DNA from: Streptomyces peucetius
GTDB taxonomy: Bacteria; Actinomycetota; Actinomycetes; Streptomycetales; Streptomycetaceae
Direction: 5' to 3'
DNA: 64,000 bases
NCBI RefSeq assembly: GCF_025854275.1
Contig: NZ_CP107567.1
Location: 5,828,001-5,892,000, forward strand
The position numbers were made by a program, and so were the translations under genes. Shown here in pieces: positions 1 through 7,525 of this stretch; position 1 is the stretch's first letter, and each line of letters opens with the position of its first letter. The notes under the pieces were generated by a model that was not told the origin of the DNA, searched no databases, and saw only the letters and a list, made by a program, of their open reading frames with translations.

Positions 1-261
1 ACCGAGTGGGTCCAGACCCGGGACGTCACCAACCGGCAGATCATCGCGGACGAGCCCCTCACCAAGGCGCTGCACATGATGCGCCGCCTGGTCACCGGCA
101 GGGCCCCCACCGCCGAGGCGGTCACCGTGCGTGAGGTGGAACGCGCCCGCTGGTCGGCGTCCGACCTCGCCCACGCCGTACCCGCCGGTCACGCCGTGCT
201 GTCGCTGACGACCGTACGAGGCGAACACGCTCCGCCGCTGCTGGTGGATCTGCGGACCTGA
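1..261 (+). CDS. C-terminal part of an unidentified protein (cut by window edge)
   Basis: An open frame runs from the first base to the TGA at 259-261 and gives the last 86 residues of a protein. Codon use fits the neighbours (strong G/C third positions). The visible part has a helical stretch rich in Arg and Leu (HMMRRLVTGRAP) and ends with a strand-like segment (HAVLSLTTVRGEHAPPLLVDLRT). I do not recognise the family. The PucR-type regulator gene starts 107 bases downstream on the same strand. The start codon and the functional domains lie outside the window. Confidence 0.7.
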   Translation, partial: TEWVQTRDVTNRQIIADEPLTKALHMMRRLVTGRAPTAEAVTVREVERARWSASDLAHAVPAGHAVLSLTTVRGEHAPPLLVDLRT

Positions 262-368
262 GCGGCGCGACCGGGACTGCGACACCCTGGCAGAATCGAA
301 GTACGCCGTTCATACGGGGCGGCGAAATCCTTCACCCCCGTCTCCTGCCTCGAAGGGCCCCCGGTTCC

Positions 369-1970
369 ATGCCGCCCACGCTCGCCTCGCTCGTCCAGCA
401 CTCGGCGCTGAAGCTCACCGTGCGCGCCGGGGAGGACCGGCTCGAGACACCCGTGCGGTGGGCCCATGTCAGCGAGCTCACCGACCCGGTGCCGTACATG
501 GAGGGCGGCGAGCTGCTGCTGGTCACGGCCATGAAGCTGGACGCCGAGGACCACGAGGCCATGCGCCGCTACGTGCGCAGACTGGTGGGCGCAGGAGTGG
601 TCGGACTCGGTTTCGCCGTCGGCGTGTACTACGACGACATCCCCGAGGCGCTCGTCGAGGCCGCCAGGGCGGAGGGGCTGCCGCTGCTCGCCGTGCCGCG
701 CCGCACGCCGTTCATCGCGATCAGCAAGGCCGTCTCGGCGGCGATCGCCGCCGATCAGTACCGGGCCGTGACCGCCGGGTTCGAGGCCCAGCGGGAGCTG
801 ACCCGGGCCGCGCTCACCGAAGGCCCGGGTGCCGTCGTCGCACGGCTCGCTGCGCACGTCGACGGCTGGGCGGCGCTGTACGACGCGTCCGGCGCGGTCG
901 TCGCCGCGGCGCCCGAGTGGGCCGCCCGCCGCGCGGCCCGGCTCACCGCCGACGTCGAGCGGCTGCGCGAGCGCGCCGCGCCCGCGAGCGCCGTCGTCGG
1001 CGGCACGGAGGACGACGACCGGGTCGAGCTCCAGTCGCTCGGCACGGGGCGCCGGGTCCGCGGCGCGCTCGCCGTCGGGACGGGCGCCCCGCTGGGCACC
1101 GCCGAGCGCTACGCGGTGCACTCCGCCGTCGCCCTGCTGACCCTGTCGACCGAGCGGTCCCGGTCGCTGCAGGCCGCCGAACAGCGCCTGGGTGCCGCGG
1201 TGCTGCGCATGCTGCTGTCCGGGCAGCCGGACCACGCCCGGGCCGTCGCCGGCGATCTGTACGGCGGGCTGCTCGACGCCCCGTTCCGGCTGCTGATCGT
1301 CGAGACCGACGGTGAGCCGGACCCTGCCACGGGCGATCGCCCCGCCGCCTTGAGCGCCTTCGCCGAGTCGGTCGAGTCGGCGGCCGCGCGGGCCGGGGAG
1401 ACCGTCCTCGCGGTGCCCGACGGGACGGAGGACCGCATGGTGGTGCTCGCCGTGGACGGCGGCGCGGTGGCCGCCGCGTGCGTGGGCGCGTACGGGGCCA
1501 AGGACGCGGACGAGGCGCAGCTCTTCGTGGGGCTCTCCGCGCCGGCCGGTCCCACTGCGGCGGCCGGCGCGTACAAGCAGGCGGAGCAGGCGCTCGCCGT
1601 CGCCCGCCGCCGGGGGCGGGCCCTCGTCGAGCACGAGGAACTGGCGGCCGGTTCCATCCTGCCGCTGCTCGGGGACGACGCCGTGCGTGCCTTCGCGGAC
1701 AGCATGCTGCGCGCGCTGCGCGACCACGACGCGACCGGACGCGGCGACCTGGTCGCCTCGCTGCGGGCCTGGCTGTCCCGGCACGGCCAGTGGGACGCGG
1801 CCGCGGCGGACCTCGGCGTGCACCGTCACACGCTGCGTTACCGGATGCGCCGCGTGGAGGAGATCCTCGGACGCTCGCTCGACGACCCCGATGTGCGCAT
1901 GGAGTTGTGGCTCGCGCTCAAGGCGACGGGTGAGCCGCCGTCGCAGCCGCAGGCGCGTACCGGTTCGTGA
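369..1970 (+). CDS. PucR-family transcriptional regulator
   Basis: A 533-residue cytoplasmic regulator. Residues about 1-125 form the PucR N-terminal domain (MPPTLASLVQHSALKLTVRAG, then the VRWAHVSEL and GELLLVTAMKL motifs). A middle GGDEF-like region follows. Residues about 465-520 are the C-terminal PucR helix-turn-helix, with DAAAADLGVHRHTLRYRMRR as recognition segment. Family members often control catabolism of purines, amines or amino acids and respond to a small molecule. In S. coelicolor a regulator of this family (EpuRI, SCO5656 as I recall) sits next to aminotransferase and aldehyde dehydrogenase genes for polyamine use. The aldehyde dehydrogenase at 3935 makes a similar role plausible here, but this is inference. 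The ATG at 369 follows a GAAGGG ribosome site about 13 bases upstream. Confidence 0.93.
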   Translation: MPPTLASLVQHSALKLTVRAGEDRLETPVRWAHVSELTDPVPYMEGGELLLVTAMKLDAEDHEAMRRYVRRLVGAGVVGLGFAVGVYYDDIPEALVEAARAEGLPLLAVPRRTPFIAISKAVSAAIAADQYRAVTAGFEAQRELTRAALTEGPGAVVARLAAHVDGWAALYDASGAVVAAAPEWAARRAARLTADVERLRERAAPASAVVGGTEDDDRVELQSLGTGRRVRGALAVGTGAPLGTAERYAVHSAVALLTLSTERSRSLQAAEQRLGAAVLRMLLSGQPDHARAVAGDLYGGLLDAPFRLLIVETDGEPDPATGDRPAALSAFAESVESAAARAGETVLAVPDGTEDRMVVLAVDGGAVAAACVGAYGAKDADEAQLFVGLSAPAGPTAAAGAYKQAEQALAVARRRGRALVEHEELAAGSILPLLGDDAVRAFADSMLRALRDHDATGRGDLVASLRAWLSRHGQWDAAAADLGVHRHTLRYRMRRVEEILGRSLDDPDVRMELWLALKATGEPPSQPQARTGS

Positions 1971-2184
1971 CGGCGCTCAACGGCCGGTGGCGGTCATGAA
2001 AGCGCGGTCATGGCCGCCGGTGTTCATGACCGGCGGCCGAAGAACTCGATGTCGCTCTTCCTCGGCGGCACGATGCAGGCCACCGTCGGCTGACGCCGAA
2101 ACAGCCCCCGGCCCGGTAATGACCCATGCCTGGCCGGGCCCCGGCTCGTACGGGAGCCGCACCCGGTAGGGGAGGACGCTCCGC
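1971..2184. other. Gap after the PucR gene; remnant sequence, no supported gene
   Basis: No convincing gene lies here. A minus-strand frame carries a protein-like stretch (PYRVRLPYEPGPGQAWV) just downstream of the degraded His-rich gene, and another frame ends in PRKSDIEFFGRRS, so this may be more debris of the same decayed locus. The repeat GTTCATGACCGGCGG overlaps a short inverted sequence near 1995-2040. No terminator with a T-run is clear after the PucR stop. Confidence 0.4.
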
Positions 2185-2567
2185 TCAGGCGGGCGGGGCC
2201 TCCTCCTTCTCCGCGCCGGCCGCTGCCGCCGCTGGACGAAGGACCCCTGTACATCGGCCGGCTGCTCCTCCTCGTCCTCCGCGGCGGCGCGCTGCACGGA
2301 CGCGGCGGTCGCGGGATGCCGGCGGTGCCGTTGCCGGTTCGGCCGCCGCGGCCGGAGCCGGTTCGCCAGGCCGGAGGCGCCGACCACGTCGGTGCGGCCG
2401 GCCGCGGCGGCGCGGAACACATGCGCCGTGTCGGCGGGCGGCGCGCCGTGCGCACCCTCGCTCCGGCGGTCGTCGGCGTTCTCACGGTCGCATCCGCGTC
2501 CGCGGCCGTGGTCGTGCTCCCGCTCGTGGTCGTGATCGTGCTCGTGGCTGTGCTCGTGCGCGTTCAT
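2185..2567 (-). pseudogene. Degraded His-rich gene resembling the leader of eCIS/DUF4157 proteins
   Basis: On the minus strand a good ribosome site (AGGGGAG) lies 6 bases before an ATG at 2567. The first frame reads MNAHEHSHEHDHDHEREH and on to AAAAGRTDVVGASGLAN, which resembles the N-terminal leader of actinobacterial DUF4157 (extracellular contractile injection system core) proteins. The expected continuation (like LQRTAGNGTAG) is found only in a second frame (RTGNGTAGIP). The reading returns to the first frame for ATAASVQRAAAEDEEE. A natural-looking end, GAEKEEAPPA then stop, lies in the third frame at 2185. At least three frame changes therefore break the gene. No DUF4157 metallopeptidase-like core is present. 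The family assignment rests on short motifs only. Confidence 0.45.
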
Positions 2568-2702
2568 CGACGTCTCCCCTGACCCGCACCGGTGGCCCGA
2601 GTCTCCACCATCACGTCGCCCGCCCTGCCCCGTCCAGCCCGGTCTCTGCCGGCCGAGGGCATGGAGCGCTGCCTCTTCGGGCAGCCCGGGCCGTACGTCG
2701 GG

Positions 2703-2731
2703 AATCCTGCCCGAATGCGGGCAGGATTTTT
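2703..2731 (+). terminator. Perfect 10-bp hairpin with T-run just upstream of the EamA gene
   Basis: AATCCTGCCC (2703-2712) pairs perfectly with GGGCAGGATT (2719-2728) across a 6-base loop, and a T-run extends to 2731. The shape is that of an intrinsic terminator. It lies 36 bases before the EamA start and touches the predicted -35 box, so it could instead act as an operator or attenuator. Confidence 0.6.
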
Positions 2732-2759
2732 GGTCTTCCCGTCTCGGGATGCCTAATCT
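2730..2759 (+). promoter_or_regulatory. Candidate promoter for the EamA exporter (leaderless)
   Basis: A -35-like TTGGTC (2730-2735) and a -10-like TAATCT (2754-2759) are 18 bases apart. The -10 box ends 7 bases before the ATG at 2767 and there is no Shine-Dalgarno sequence, so the transcript would start at or next to the start codon, as is common in Streptomyces. Confidence 0.45.
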
Positions 2760-2766
2760 CCTGCTC

Positions 2767-3735
2767 ATGACAAGCCCCGCCGCCGAATCGGCACCCGAGA
2801 ACCGCGCCTCCGCGCCCGCTCTTTCGGCCCCCGCGATCCCCGCCCGCCACCGGATCTCCGGTGCCGTCTGGGCGGCGCTCGCCATCGTCTACGTCGTCTG
2901 GGGCTCCACCTATCTCGGCATCCGCATCGTCGTCGAGACGATGCCGCCGTTCGTCTCGGCGGCGATCCGGTTCGTCGTCGCCGGTCTGCTCCTCGGTGCC
3001 CTGGTCGCCTGGCGGCGCGGCCCCTCGGCACTCAAGGTCACGAAGAAGCAGCTCGCGTCCGCGGCCGTCGTCGGCCTGCTGCTGCTCCTGGGTGGCAACG
3101 GCCTGGTCGTCCTCGCGGAGACGTCCATCCCGTCCGGGCTCGCCGCGCTGCTGATCGCCGTGGTCCCCGCGTGGGTCGTCGTCCTGCGCCGGGTGTCCGG
3201 CGAACGACCCGGCGCAGGCGCCTACGCGGGCGTCGTCCTCGGTCTCGCCGGGCTCGCCGTGCTGACCCTGCCGGGCCTCAGCGGCGACGTGCGCATCGCG
3301 GGAGTACTCACCGTGATCGTGGCCACCGTGATGTGGTCGGTGGGCTCGTTCTCGTCCTCCCGCATCCCGATGCCGTCCGACCCGTTCGCGGCCAGCGCCT
3401 ACGAGATGGTGGCCGGCGGCATCGGCTGCGCCCTCGTCGCGCTCGGCCGGGGCGAGTTCCACGGCTTCGCTCCCGGTGACGTCTCGACCCGCTCCTGGGT
3501 CGCGCTCGCCTACCTCGTCGTCTTCGGTTCGCTGCTCGCGTTCACCGCGTACGCCTGGCTGCTGCACAACGCGCCGCTCTCGCTCGTCGCCACGTACGCG
3601 TACGTCAATCCGGTGGTCGCCGTGCTGCTCGGCGCACTGGTGCTCGACGAGCGGCTGACCTGGCCGATCGCGGTGGGCGGCACCGTCGTCGTGGCAGGCG
3701 TCTGCCTGATCGTCTCCACCGAGCGCCGCCGCTGA
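2767..3735 (+). CDS. EamA/DMT-family inner-membrane exporter
   Basis: A 322-residue membrane protein with about ten hydrophobic helices in two EamA repeats. The first repeat carries the typical VYVVWGSTYLGIRI segment near the N-terminus and the second the AYVNPVVAVLLGALVLDERL segment near the C-terminus. This matches the drug/metabolite transporter superfamily (YedA/RhtA-like), whose members export amino acids, metabolites or drugs by ion exchange. The substrate cannot be told from sequence. I chose the ATG at 2767 because it follows a promoter-like TAATCT box, although an in-frame ATG exists 18 bases upstream. The gene stands between the PucR regulator and the aldehyde dehydrogenase, all on the plus strand but with wide gaps. 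Confidence 0.92.
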   Translation: MTSPAAESAPENRASAPALSAPAIPARHRISGAVWAALAIVYVVWGSTYLGIRIVVETMPPFVSAAIRFVVAGLLLGALVAWRRGPSALKVTKKQLASAAVVGLLLLLGGNGLVVLAETSIPSGLAALLIAVVPAWVVVLRRVSGERPGAGAYAGVVLGLAGLAVLTLPGLSGDVRIAGVLTVIVATVMWSVGSFSSSRIPMPSDPFAASAYEMVAGGIGCALVALGRGEFHGFAPGDVSTRSWVALAYLVVFGSLLAFTAYAWLLHNAPLSLVATYAYVNPVVAVLLGALVLDERLTWPIAVGGTVVVAGVCLIVSTERRR

Positions 3736-3934
3736 CTGTGCCTCGGCGGGGCAGCCGCCCGCCCCGCGGCCATGGCCCCGCCACTCCGGCCCGCCCCCAT
3801 CGACCCGCCAAAGAGGCCAGGCGGGTCCGGCGACTACGCCACGCCGGACAAACGACCGGAAGGGCCGACGGCCCTACCGTGTGGTGAGAACGACCGAGAG
3901 CAAACCCCACTACTTCGGAAGGGCCGGGACCCAC

Positions 3935-5380
3935 ATGACTTCCACCCACGCCTTCTGGCTCGCCGGCCGCCAGGCCACCGGCGAGACCGCCTTCGACGTC
4001 ACCTCCCCGTGGGACGGCCGCCTCGTCGGCCGGGTCTCCGTACCGACCGAGGCCCAGGTGGAGGAGGCCGTCGCCGCCGCGTACGCCGTGCGCGACGAGT
4101 TCGCCGCGACGCCCGCCCACGTCCGCGCCGCCGCGCTCGACCACGTGTCGAAGCGGCTGCTCGAGCGCACCGAAGAGCTCGCCCAGCTGATCTCCGCCGA
4201 GAACGGCAAGCCGGTCAAGTGGGCACGCGGCGAGGTCGGCCGCGCCGTCTCCGTCTTCCGGTTCGCCGCCGAGGAGGCACGCCGCTTCAACGGCGGCGAG
4301 GCACAGCGGCTCGACACCGACGCCGGCGGCCAGGGGCGGCTCGCGCTGACCCGCCGCTTCCCCAAGGGCGTCGTGCTCGGCATCGCGCCGTTCAACTTCC
4401 CGCTCAACCTCTGCGCCCACAAGATCGCCCCGGCCATCGCCGTCGGCGCGCCGATCATCCTCAAGCCGGCCCCGGCGACCCCGCTGTCCGGCCTGATCCT
4501 CGGCGAGCTGCTCGCCGAGACCGAGCTGCCCGCCGGTTCCTGGTCCGTGCTGACGGTCCCGAACGAGCAGATGCCCGCCCTCGTCAAGGACGAGCGCCTG
4601 CCGGTCATCTCCTTCACCGGCTCGGACAAGGTCGGCTACGCGATCATGGACTCGGTGCCGCGCAAGCACTGCACCCTGGAGCTCGGCGGCAACGGCGCGG
4701 CCGTCGTCCTCGCCGACTTCGCGTCCGAGCAGGACCTGGACTGGGCGGCGACCCGTATCGCCACCTTCTCCAACTACCAGGGCGGCCAGTCCTGCATTTC
4801 CGTGCAGCGCGTGATCGCCGACGCGTCCGTGTACGACCGGCTCCTGCCGAAGATCGTCGCTGCCGTCGAGGCCCAGGTCACTGGCGACCCGTCCGACGCC
4901 GCCACCGACGTCGGCCCGCTGGTCAGCGAGGATGCCGCCAAGCGCGTGGAGTCCTGGGTGGACGAGGCCGTCCAGGGCGGCGCGAAGCTGCTCGCCGGCG
5001 GCAAGCGCGACGGCGCCGCCTACGCGCCCACCGTGCTGACCGACGTCCCCGCCGACGCCACCCTCGCCTGCGAGGAGGTCTTCGGACCGGTCCTGACCGT
5101 GACCCGGGTCGACGGCGAGGACGAGGCCTTCGCGGCGGTCAACGACTCCAAGTACGGCCTCCAGGCGGGCGTGTTCACGCACGACGTCCAGACCGCCTTC
5201 CGCGCCCACCGTGCTCTCGAGGTCGGCGGCGTGATCATCGGCGACGTCCCGTCCTACCGCGCCGACCAGATGCCCTACGGCGGCGCCAAGCAGTCCGGCG
5301 TCGGACGCGAGGGTGTCGCGTTCGCGATGGACGACTACACGTACGAGCGGGTGCTGGTCCTCACCGGCCTGGCGCTCTAA
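3935..5380 (+). CDS. NAD(P)-dependent aldehyde dehydrogenase
   Basis: A 481-residue aldehyde dehydrogenase that oxidises an aldehyde to the acid with NAD(P). The cofactor-binding segment GIAPFNFPLNLCAHKIAPA (about residue 150), the general base Glu249 in LELGGN and the nucleophile Cys287 in GGQSC are all present, as is the C-terminal YGGAKQSGVGREG motif. Length fits the superfamily. The ATG at 3935 follows GGAAGG about 11 bases upstream; an in-frame ATG at 3881 would add an unlikely N-terminus. With the PucR-type regulator upstream, the enzyme may act on an aldehyde from amine or polyamine breakdown, but the substrate is inferred. A strong hairpin terminator follows. Confidence 0.95.
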   Translation: MTSTHAFWLAGRQATGETAFDVTSPWDGRLVGRVSVPTEAQVEEAVAAAYAVRDEFAATPAHVRAAALDHVSKRLLERTEELAQLISAENGKPVKWARGEVGRAVSVFRFAAEEARRFNGGEAQRLDTDAGGQGRLALTRRFPKGVVLGIAPFNFPLNLCAHKIAPAIAVGAPIILKPAPATPLSGLILGELLAETELPAGSWSVLTVPNEQMPALVKDERLPVISFTGSDKVGYAIMDSVPRKHCTLELGGNGAAVVLADFASEQDLDWAATRIATFSNYQGGQSCISVQRVIADASVYDRLLPKIVAAVEAQVTGDPSDAATDVGPLVSEDAAKRVESWVDEAVQGGAKLLAGGKRDGAAYAPTVLTDVPADATLACEEVFGPVLTVTRVDGEDEAFAAVNDSKYGLQAGVFTHDVQTAFRAHRALEVGGVIIGDVPSYRADQMPYGGAKQSGVGREGVAFAMDDYTYERVLVLTGLAL

Positions 5381-5400
5381 CGCCCGTACGCCACGACCGG

Positions 5401-5440
5401 CGGCCGGAGCCCACTGTGCGGGGGCTCCGGCCGTTGTTTT
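5401..5440 (+). terminator. Intrinsic terminator of the aldehyde dehydrogenase gene
   Basis: CGGCCGGAGCCC (5401-5412) pairs with GGGCTCCGGCCG (5422-5433) across a 9-base loop and is followed by TTGTTTT. It starts 20 bases after the stop codon. Confidence 0.8.
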
Positions 5441-5525
5441 GCGTCGGAGCTCTGAACTGGGACAACGGCAGAATCCCGCCTCCTTCTTGTGGAGTAGTGG
5501 GAACACGGCGCTACAGTCTCTCGCC

Positions 5526-5745
5526 GTGGCGAGCGTTGTTCCGCGCAAGAACAAGGCCGGTGAGATCACCAGCGACCAGGTGAAGTGGGCGTGACGGTGG
5601 CTCGAGGACCGGCGACTGGCAGCACGAGCGCTTCGACGACGACGAGGATTCGGCGAAGGCCTTCAAGGAGGCCGTCGACGAGGGCGGGAAGAACTGGCTC
5701 CCCTGGCGGACTGAAGGGCCAGGGGTACATCCTTTGTCGGCCTTG
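5526..5745 (+). pseudogene. N-terminal relic of a tyrosine (phage/ICE) integrase gene
   Basis: From a GTG at 5526 the frame reads ASVVPRKNKAGEITSDQVKW and then hits TGA at 5592. This is the N-terminal segment of actinobacterial tyrosine integrases. If one G of the TGGGCG run near 5586 is removed, the frame continues with GGSRTGDWQHERFDDDEDSA and KAFKEAVDEGGKNW, typical of the same N-terminal arm-binding region. A further change near 5695 shifts to GLKGQGYI, and similarity then ends. No catalytic R-H-R-Y domain is present. The relic points towards the tRNA 3' fragment at about 6170-6199, as expected for the end of an integrated element. Family assignment is from motif memory. Confidence 0.6.
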
Positions 5746-6160
5746 CCGCAGGGAGGTCAGGGGGAGGAGGCACGGCTCGCTGCTGTCACCTACTCGTCAA
5801 GCTCAGCGGGCACGTCGCAGCAACCATCTGGCCGCCCGCGGCTGGGGTGTGGACCGGCGGCCACGGCGCATGCCATGACCTGTGCGCCTGCGGGAGCCCC
5901 CATGCACTCCGGAAGCCGGCCGCGCGCCGGTTGTTCCGTCACTCGGGCCGTCCCCAAGGCACCGAATACGGCTTAGATTCGACCACGCCGGCCCGCGGCG
6001 GGCCCGCCGCGGGCCGCGCACCCGCCGGGCGCCGAGCCGCCAGGCCTGCCTGCCCACCGGGCAGGCCGGCCGTGACGAGTGGTAGCCACGGCGGCGTACC
6101 GCCTGTGATACCTCCGCCCACCCGACGGAAGCTCGGCAGAACGCGAACGGGCCGGAACCA
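5746..6160. other. Degraded gap between the integrase relic and the tRNA fragment
   Basis: No gene is supported. The stretch holds a long palindrome (5989-6016) and a second hairpin, GCCTGCCC (6048-6055) with GGGCAGGC (6059-6066). A short frame ending NHLAARGWGVDRRPRRMP looks protein-like but has no start or neighbours. It most likely represents what is left of a deleted element. Confidence 0.4.
5989..6016. repeat. 28-bp perfect palindrome
   Basis: The sequence at 5989-6016 is its own reverse complement over all 28 bases, made only of G and C (core CCGCGGCGGGCCCGCCGCGG). There is no loop and no T-run, so it is not a typical terminator. It could be a protein-binding site or part of the lost mobile element. 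Confidence 0.75.
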
Positions 6161-6167
6161 CCGTGAT

Positions 6168-6199
6168 CGGAGCGTGGTTCGATTCCCGTCATCCGCTCC
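6168..6199 (+). other. tRNA 3'-end fragment, probable attachment-site relic
   Basis: GGTTCGATTCCCGTC followed by ATCCGCTCCA reads as a T-arm 3' half, acceptor 3' strand, discriminator base and CCA. The 5' side of the T-stem is mismatched and no D-arm, anticodon arm or matching GCGGATG 5' end is found in the 80 bases upstream, so this is not an intact tRNA. Site-specific elements often copy a tRNA 3' end at attR. The acceptor suggests a tRNA beginning GCGGATG, which I associate with tRNA-Gly(GCC) in Streptomyces, but that identity is tentative. Confidence 0.55.
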
Positions 6200-6205
6200 A
6201 CGGAT

Positions 6206-6236
6206 AGCCCCGGGACGAAGACCCGGGGCTGTCTTG
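6206..6236 (+). terminator. Terminator following the tRNA fragment
   Basis: AGCCCCGGG (6206-6214) pairs perfectly with CCCGGGGCT (6222-6230) across a 7-base loop, followed by GTCTTGT. Its place 6 bases after the CCA matches terminators that follow real tRNA genes. Confidence 0.6.
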
Positions 6237-6344
6237 TCGTCTGGTCCGTGCTGAGCATTCCGTGCCCGCTCCACGGCCGGTCCCTGTCGTCGGACACGTT
6301 CGCCGCCCTGCCCTGTTCGGCGAGGACATGCTCGAAGAACCGGA

Positions 6345-6375
6345 GGCGGCCACCCCGGACACCCGAGTGGCCGCC
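6345..6375 (-). terminator. Probable terminator of the protease operon
   Basis: GGCGGCCAC (6345-6353) pairs with GTGGCCGCC (6367-6375) across a 13-base loop, just after the leftward subtilase stop at 6390. It has no T-run. Confidence 0.5.
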
Positions 6376-6389
6376 CCACGCCGGTCGGT

Positions 6390-7487
6390 TCAGTGCTCCT
6401 TGCGGCCCTTGCCCGTGGTCGCGCCCGCGGACTTCACCGCGGCCGCGGCGTCCACGATGCCCCAGCCGTAGGCCGGGGAGTAGAGACCCGTCAGGCCGGT
6501 GCCCGGCTGGCGGGCCGTGCCGAGCAGTGCGTCCTCGACGTTGGCCAGAGTCCGGCCCTGGGCGAAGAGCAGGGCGGCGACGCCCGCCACGTGGGGCGTG
6601 GCCATGGACGTGCCGGCGTAGTAGTCGTAGTCCTTCTGGCCGCAGGACGCGGATCCGGTGCCGACCGGCACGGTGGACACGATGTCGTCCTCGCAGGAGA
6701 CGAGTCCCGCGCCGCCGGGAGCCGCGACGGCCTTGAGGTCGGGCTTGTTCGGGAGTTCGGAGAACCAGCTCTTCAGCTCGTTGCGGTCGGTCGAGGCGAC
6801 GCAGATCGCGCCGGGCTCCCACGCCGGGGTGTTGCAGGCCGGGGTGGCGGAGTTGCCGGCGGCGGCGATGACCGACGTGCCCTTCGCATTGGCGTACGCG
6901 ATCGCTTCGGTCACCGACGACTCCAGGCCGGTGATGGTGATGACCTGGGTTCCCGCGAGACCGCCGAGGCTCATGTTGATCACGTCGGCGCCGTGGTCCA
7001 CCGACCACCGTATGCCGGCGGCTATGTCCTCGAAGGTGCCGCTGCCGTCCTCGAGCACCTTGACCGGCATGATCCTGGCGTTCGGCGCGACTCCGGCGAC
7101 ACCGGTGCCGTTGTTCGCGACGGCGGCCACGATGCCGGCGACGTGGGTGCCGTGCTCGTCGCCGTTGTTCTGCCCGTCGGGGCCGCGGAAGTCGCCGTTC
7201 CCGCACGGCCCACCCGCGTTGCCGCAGCCGGTGAACGTGGCTCCGGGCACCAGGTTGGCCTTGAGGTCGGGGTGGGTCAGGTCCACCCCGGTGTCGACGA
7301 CGGCGACGACGGCACCCCTGCCGGTGCTGGTGCCCCACGCCTGTTCGGCGTGGACCTGGTCAAGGCCCCACTGCTCGCCCCTCAGCGGGTCGTTGGTGGT
7401 GGCATGCGCGAGGCCGGCCGACGTGCTGAACAGGGCGGCGGCGCCGAGAAGCGACGCGGCCAGAGTGATTCTGCGGTTGCGGGACAT
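6390..7487 (-). CDS. Secreted S8-family subtilisin-like serine protease
   Basis: A 365-residue protein beginning MSRNRRITLAASLLGAAALF with a Sec signal peptide that ends near ALA-type residues 26-29 (GLAHA). The mature part is a subtilase with all catalytic residues: Asp65 in VVDTGVD, His112 in EHGTHVAG and Ser294 in GTSMATPHVAG, with the oxyanion Asn212 in AAGNS. Two Cys pairs suggest disulfides, as expected outside the cell. No long propeptide is evident: the catalytic domain begins soon after the signal peptide. The ATG at 7487 has AGGAGAGG 6 bases upstream; longer open frame upstream is not used. It lies 38 bases after the M36 protease gene on the same strand, so the two are probably co-transcribed. 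Confidence 0.95.
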   Translation of the reverse strand: MSRNRRITLAASLLGAAALFSTSAGLAHATTNDPLRGEQWGLDQVHAEQAWGTSTGRGAVVAVVDTGVDLTHPDLKANLVPGATFTGCGNAGGPCGNGDFRGPDGQNNGDEHGTHVAGIVAAVANNGTGVAGVAPNARIMPVKVLEDGSGTFEDIAAGIRWSVDHGADVINMSLGGLAGTQVITITGLESSVTEAIAYANAKGTSVIAAAGNSATPACNTPAWEPGAICVASTDRNELKSWFSELPNKPDLKAVAAPGGAGLVSCEDDIVSTVPVGTGSASCGQKDYDYYAGTSMATPHVAGVAALLFAQGRTLANVEDALLGTARQPGTGLTGLYSPAYGWGIVDAAAAVKSAGATTGKGRKEH

Positions 7488-7525
7488 GTGTTCCTCTCCT
7501 GGGTGATGGACGGGAGCACCGATGG

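Noticed and set aside
189..1829. Long minus-strand open frame over the PucR gene
   Set aside because: It is an antisense shadow of the high-GC PucR gene: Arg/Gly-rich translation, no homology motifs and no ribosome site.
6117..6199. Intact tRNA gene ending at the CCA at 6199
   Set aside because: No D-arm, anticodon arm or matching 5' acceptor strand is present, and the T-stem is mismatched on its 5' side.
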